Source: Symbiodinium natans (lineage: Eukaryota; Sar; Dinophyceae; Suessiales; Symbiodiniaceae). From it: DNA of 64,000 nucleotides. Shown here in pieces: positions 60,725-64,000 of this stretch (the stretch's first letter is position 1; every line of letters begins with the position of its first letter). Position numbers and translations under genes: made by a program. The stretch lies in assembly GCA_905221605.1 (NCBI GenBank), contig CAJNDS010000003.1, forward strand, positions 1 through 64,000, given 5' to 3'. The notes below the pieces were generated by a model. It made no database searches, was not told where the DNA came from, and worked only from the letters and a program-made list of their open reading frames with translations.

Positions 60725-61205
60725 TAGGGGCGAGGGGGCCTCAGCCGAGAACATGTCATTGCAAAGCATGAAGCAAGAACTGTCTTGGATGGCCTTCATG
60801 ATGTTCTGCCATTCCTGGTCTTGTGAGATCGCCCACGAGGAGGAAGTCGTCCACGTGGCCCCGACATGGCCCACGCAACTGCCCCCATTCACTCGGCCAA
60901 GACCATGCGCAGGGGTCGGACCGGGATCGTTCTAAGCCTAGGCTCTTAAGGAACTCGTCCCACGGACTTGTACCATTCCAGAGGTGCATCGACCAGGCCG
61001 TAACATGCCTTTGTCAGCTGGGTGACTGTGCCTGGTGCCAGGTTCATTGCTTCCAGTATCTCGGGACATGGTGTGCAGAATCACTGATCTGGGTATTCAC
61101 GTCCCTGGAGGAAGGCGCCGGATACGTCGCCCGTCTGGACCACCCACCGCTTCCAAGCGGCATACTGGAGAAACATTTGTCTCGTTCCAGGAGGCTGAGA
61201 TGAGC
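60725..61205 (-). pseudogene. Ty1/copia reverse-transcriptase relic
   Basis: Read on the minus strand from 61205 downwards, the pieces follow the copia RT order. The first piece is KRWVVQTGDVSGAFLQGREY (FLxGxL-like region). A TGA follows near 61085. Then comes LTKACYGLVDAPLEWY, the typical YGLxxAPxxWY. A frame change follows, then FLKSLGLERSRSDPCAW and the catalytic GHVDDFLLVGD. A second frame change, within the VGDLT region, leads to EWQNIMKAIQD. So at least one stop and two frameshifts interrupt a roughly 150-residue RT core; gag, protease, integrase and RNase H are absent nearby. A pure TTTAGGG array begins directly at its upstream end (61208). The call is firm from motif order. The host lineage is inferred only. 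Confidence 0.85.
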
Positions 61206-61207
61206 TG

Positions 61208-61319
61208 CTTAGGGTTTAGGGTTTAGGGTTTAGGGTTTAGGGTTTAGGGTTTAGGGTTTAGGGTTTAGGGTTTAGGGTTTAGGGTTTAGGGTTTAGGGTT
61301 TAGGGTTTAGGGTTTAGGG
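61208..61319. repeat. Interstitial telomeric repeats, TTTAGGG, about 16 perfect units
   Basis: Abuts the copia relic on the left; a family H element starts 18 bp to the right. Confidence 0.97.
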
Positions 61320-61336
61320 ACTCGGAGCTTGGTCTA

Positions 61337-61482
61337 AAGGACCCTTGTAAGGGGCCTTAGGGCCTGAGGGGTCATGCAGGGGTTACCCAGGTATGTAGGG
61401 ACTATAGAAGGTATATAGTGGGACCGATATAGGGGTTTTTCTGGCAGAAGAAGACGAAGCGCCCCTTCTAGGGGTCCCTCCT
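61337..61482. mobile_element. MITE-like element, family H
   Basis: AAGGACCCTTGTAAGGGGC and the inverted GCCCCTTCTAGGGGTCCCTCCTT. The interior GGTATGTAGGGACTATAGAAGGTATATAG matches 28042-28168. Confidence 0.82.
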
Positions 61483-62147
61483 TGCGTACCTTAACTTGGT
61501 GGGGTTTGAGGGATTAAGACTAAGAGTTTCTGGCCTATATATGCTATAGGGGTCGGAAAAATTGCAAACAGTTTTCTCTTACGGCCCCTGTATAATTGCC
61601 CCAAAACCCTACTCTAATTATTCAGGCCGCTATATTCGCTCCCGGGAGCTGGGAAGTCCTCTCGATTTTTGGGCTCCCTTAGAACCTCTGCACATTTTTT
61701 GACACGGGCCACAACTCCAAGAAGCACCCCTTCCCCCCTTTCCAACTTCGAGAAGTACCCGTCTTGCGTGGTTTAGGGGATTCAGAAGTTTAGGGGTTTA
61801 GGGTTTTTTTGGGGGGTTTAGAACTTTAGGGGTTCAGAAGTTTGGAACTTTAGGGGTTCAAAAGCTTAGGGTTTTAGGGTTTTAGGGTTTCTGGGGTTTA
61901 GGGCTTAGGGGCTTAGGGGCTTAGGGGTTTAGGGTTTAGGGTTTTTTTTTGGGGGGGTTTAGGGGTTAGGGCTTCAGGGGTTTAGGGTCTTCCTGATGCT
62001 GCGGAGAAGGCCTCCAGGAGTAGGACAGATGCTCGACGGAGACACGCTGCAGGAAGTTGCCTGCGGCATCCGGAGGCTCAACTTTTAGGGTAGTTACATG
62101 GGCCCTTACCTTAGGGTTTTTGGGTTTTAGGGCTTGGGGTTTAGGGC
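61483..62147. other. Spacer and degenerate TTTAGGGG block
   Basis: Unique 61483-61760, then TTTAGGGG/TTTTGGGG variants (61770-61990). A one-armed family E fragment GGGTAGTTACATGGGCCCTTA lies at 62088-62108, followed by heptamers. Confidence 0.45.
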
Positions 62148-62507
62148 TCAGCATCTCAAGTCATATTGCTTGGTGGTCTCTTTGACGGGGGGTTTCTGTT
62201 TTGTAGGGGTTCTTATATTTAGCTCTCCAGGGCCGCGAGCAGAGCAGCGTCCAAGGGAAAGGTGCATCAGCTGCCGCGCGGGCATGCACGCGTCCTCGAT
62301 CAAGCGGATGAAGACTTGCCGATCGGCCTCAACCAGTTGCACTACAGTGCAGCGTGCAAAACCTGGCGGGGGCTCTCTGTGGAGATTGCTGAACAACTGA
62401 GAGATGTATCTCTCATAGGCATTGAACGACAGGCATTGGGCAAACGTGTATGCATGCCCCTGCGACGGAGGCCTCCTGGACCTGCAACGCACTCTGAGTG
62501 GCAGCAC
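62148..62507 (-). other. Exon-like open frame, unidentified
   Basis: 119 codons without repeats, including FNAYERYISQLFSNLHREPP and VVQLVEADRQVFIRLIEDAC. It looks like ordinary soluble helical protein and is one of the few spacers with plausible coding character. The lower end (beyond about 62210) probably leaves the exon. No family is recognised; a retroelement gag/pol fragment is one possibility. Confidence 0.3.
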
Positions 62508-62790
62508 AGAGTCTTGTCAGCATCCTTGATCACCAACTTGCTGCTTTCTATCTCGAGCTGGCGAGAAGCACAAGCATTCACTAGTCTCACTAGTCAAGCA
62601 GCTTGTGAGGCCTTGGACAAAAGCCCACCCACCCACCCAAGAATCCCATAACATGAAGAAAATATCAAGTTCACTCAATACATTCCCAGTTGGCTTAAAG
62701 CTCAAAGTCCAGTGGATCCAAAACCCTCACATCTATCAACTATATCATGAATTGGGTGCCACTCCTCCCATCCCTGCCAACAAAACACGC
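62508..62790. other. Spacer, nothing recognised
   Basis: Continuation of the unique spacer. CTAGTCTCACTAGTCAAG is a small palindrome-like stretch at 62580-62597. Confidence 0.3.
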
Positions 62791-63050
62791 GCCATAAACC
62801 CTAAACCCCAAGCCCTAACTCTAAACCCTAAACCCTTAACTCTAAACCCTAAACCCTAAACCCTGACCCCTGATCCCTTGACTTGCACATCTGTCTGCTG
62901 TCGATCTCCTCAAGCCCTAAACCCCAAAGCCGCAAGCCCTCTTTCAACCCTAAACCCTAAACCCTAAACCCTAAACCCTAAACCCTAAACCCTAAACCCT
63001 AAACCCTAAACCCTAAACCCTAAACCCTAAACCCTAAACCTAAACCCTAA
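62791..63050. repeat. CCCTAAA repeats in two blocks
   Basis: A degenerate block at 62794-62868 and about 14 near-perfect units at 62945-63048. Confidence 0.95.
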
Positions 63051-63139
63051 CTTGGGACTCCTGGCCTTCCTCGATGGCCTTGGACCGTGCCGCCGAGTTC
63101 TGGGACAGGGCCGCGCCATGCCCTCGAAGAGCCACCTGC

Positions 63140-63445
63140 ACAGGGTGTTTAGCGTTTAGGGTTTAGGGTTTTGGGGTTTTGGGGTTTAGGGTTTAGGGTT
63201 TAGGGTTTGGGGTTTAGGGTTTTGGGTTTAGGATTTAGGGTGAGGGTCTAGGGTTTAGGATTCAGGGTTAGGGTATAGGGTTTAGGTTTAGGGCCTGGTT
63301 GGGATTTTGGATTTAGGCTTTAGGGTTAAGTGGTTTTTGGGGGAGTTTAGGATTGTCAGGCTTAGGGCTTTTGGGCTCTTGGTATTTTAGGGGTTTTGAG
63401 GGTTTAGATGGTTAGGGTTTGGGGTTTAGGGTTTAGGGCTTCAGC
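63140..63445. repeat. TTTAGGG/TTTGGGG degenerate block
   Basis: Begins as clear TTTAGGG and decays into mixed variants by 63300, with a last patch at 63412-63442. Confidence 0.88.
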
Positions 63446-63640
63446 TTCAAGGCTTTTCGGGTGCTCAGGGCATTGAGTGTTTGTGTGGCTTTAGAGCTCT
63501 GTGAGCTTTAGGGTTGTTGGGTGCTTTGGGATTCACAATCCTTTGAAGCTCAGAAATCCTCAGAAAAGACCTCCAGCACAGCGCCTCGCCCCCGAAATCC
63601 TTTCCACAACGCAGACAGGATGCTCCCAGAATCGCAAAAC

Positions 63641-64000
63641 ATTTCCTAAACCCTAAACCCTAAGCCCTAAGCCTCCTAAGCCCCCCACACCCCAAGCCCT
63701 ACGCCGCCCTAAGCCCTAAGCCCTAAGCCCTAAGCCCTAAGCCCTAAGCCCCAAGCCGTAAGCCCTAAGCCCTAAGGCCCTAAGCCCCCTTAAGCCCTAA
63801 GCCCAAAGCACCCTTAAGCCCCAAGCCCGCCTAAGGCATAAGCCCCCTTAACCCTTAAGCCCTAGCCCCAAGGCCTAAGGCCTAAGGCCTAAGCCTTAAG
63901 GCCCTAAGCCCCCCAAGCCCTAAGCCCTAACAAACAAGGCCCTAAGCCCAAAACCCCCCTAAGCCCTTAAGCCCTAAGCCCCCCTGAGGCCTAAGCCCTA
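63641..64000. repeat. CCCTAAG variant array running off the right edge
   Basis: After two CCCTAAA units the block is almost wholly CCCTAAG with CCCCAAG, GGCCTAAG and CCTTAAG variants. It is the largest cluster of a non-canonical heptamer in the window and continues past position 64000. Confidence 0.93.

Noticed and set aside
60823-61203. 126-codon plus-strand frame
   Set aside because: It is antisense to the copia reverse-transcriptase relic, whose motifs lie on the minus strand.

Overview
This is eukaryotic nuclear DNA, most likely from a microbial alga or related protist. The reasons are GT-AG introns, micro- and minisatellites, several classes of transposon relic, and 60 or more blocks of the telomere-type heptamer TTTAGGG/CCCTAAA. 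That heptamer is known from plants, many algae, dinoflagellates and chromerids, and oomycetes. The retroelement and transposase families look most like those of dinoflagellates and related algae, but this is an impression from family resemblance and was not tested. There are no operons, ribosome-binding sites or other bacterial signals.

Layout. Positions 1-3890 carry a reverse-transcriptase fragment (minus strand), two AT-rich tracts, a cluster of AATTCCGGGAATT palindromes and a large GGT-rich minisatellite. There are no telomeric repeats here. From about 4270 to the right edge the window is a mosaic of three ingredients. The first is interstitial telomeric sequences (ITSs) in both orientations, from 3 to about 28 units. 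The second is short elements of about 80-150 bp with terminal inverted repeats (MITE-like), which fall into at least eight families (A-H) with several copies each, plus dispersed repeats (I, J, K) and one larger element (M, 550 bp). The third is unique spacers of 100-1000 bp that sometimes look like single exons but match no family I can name.

The one substantial gene lies at 17922-22168 (+). Five exons join in frame to about 1260 codons. They combine a P-loop NTPase-like region, a possible papain-fold region, a cysteine cluster and a DDE-type transposase core resembling the Kyakuja-Dileera-Zisupton (KDZ) group. It sits inside an element of about 5.17 kb (17591-22764) with 24-bp imperfect inverted ends, flanked on both sides by (TA)n. 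Its right end is a 384-bp fold-back hairpin whose outer ends match the element's ends.

Other decayed mobile-element genes are a Ty1/copia reverse-transcriptase relic (60725-61205, minus) and the LINE-type reverse-transcriptase fragment at the left edge. The most striking pattern is that several ITSs sit between two direct copies of 20-48 bp, often the 3' half of a MITE. This is the footprint expected if telomeric repeats were added during repair of staggered breaks. Local runs of variant heptamers (CCCTAAG, CCCCTAA, TCTAGGG) and a 9-mer (CCCTATAAA) point to later local amplification. Most long open frames in the window are products of these low-complexity repeats and are not annotated as genes.
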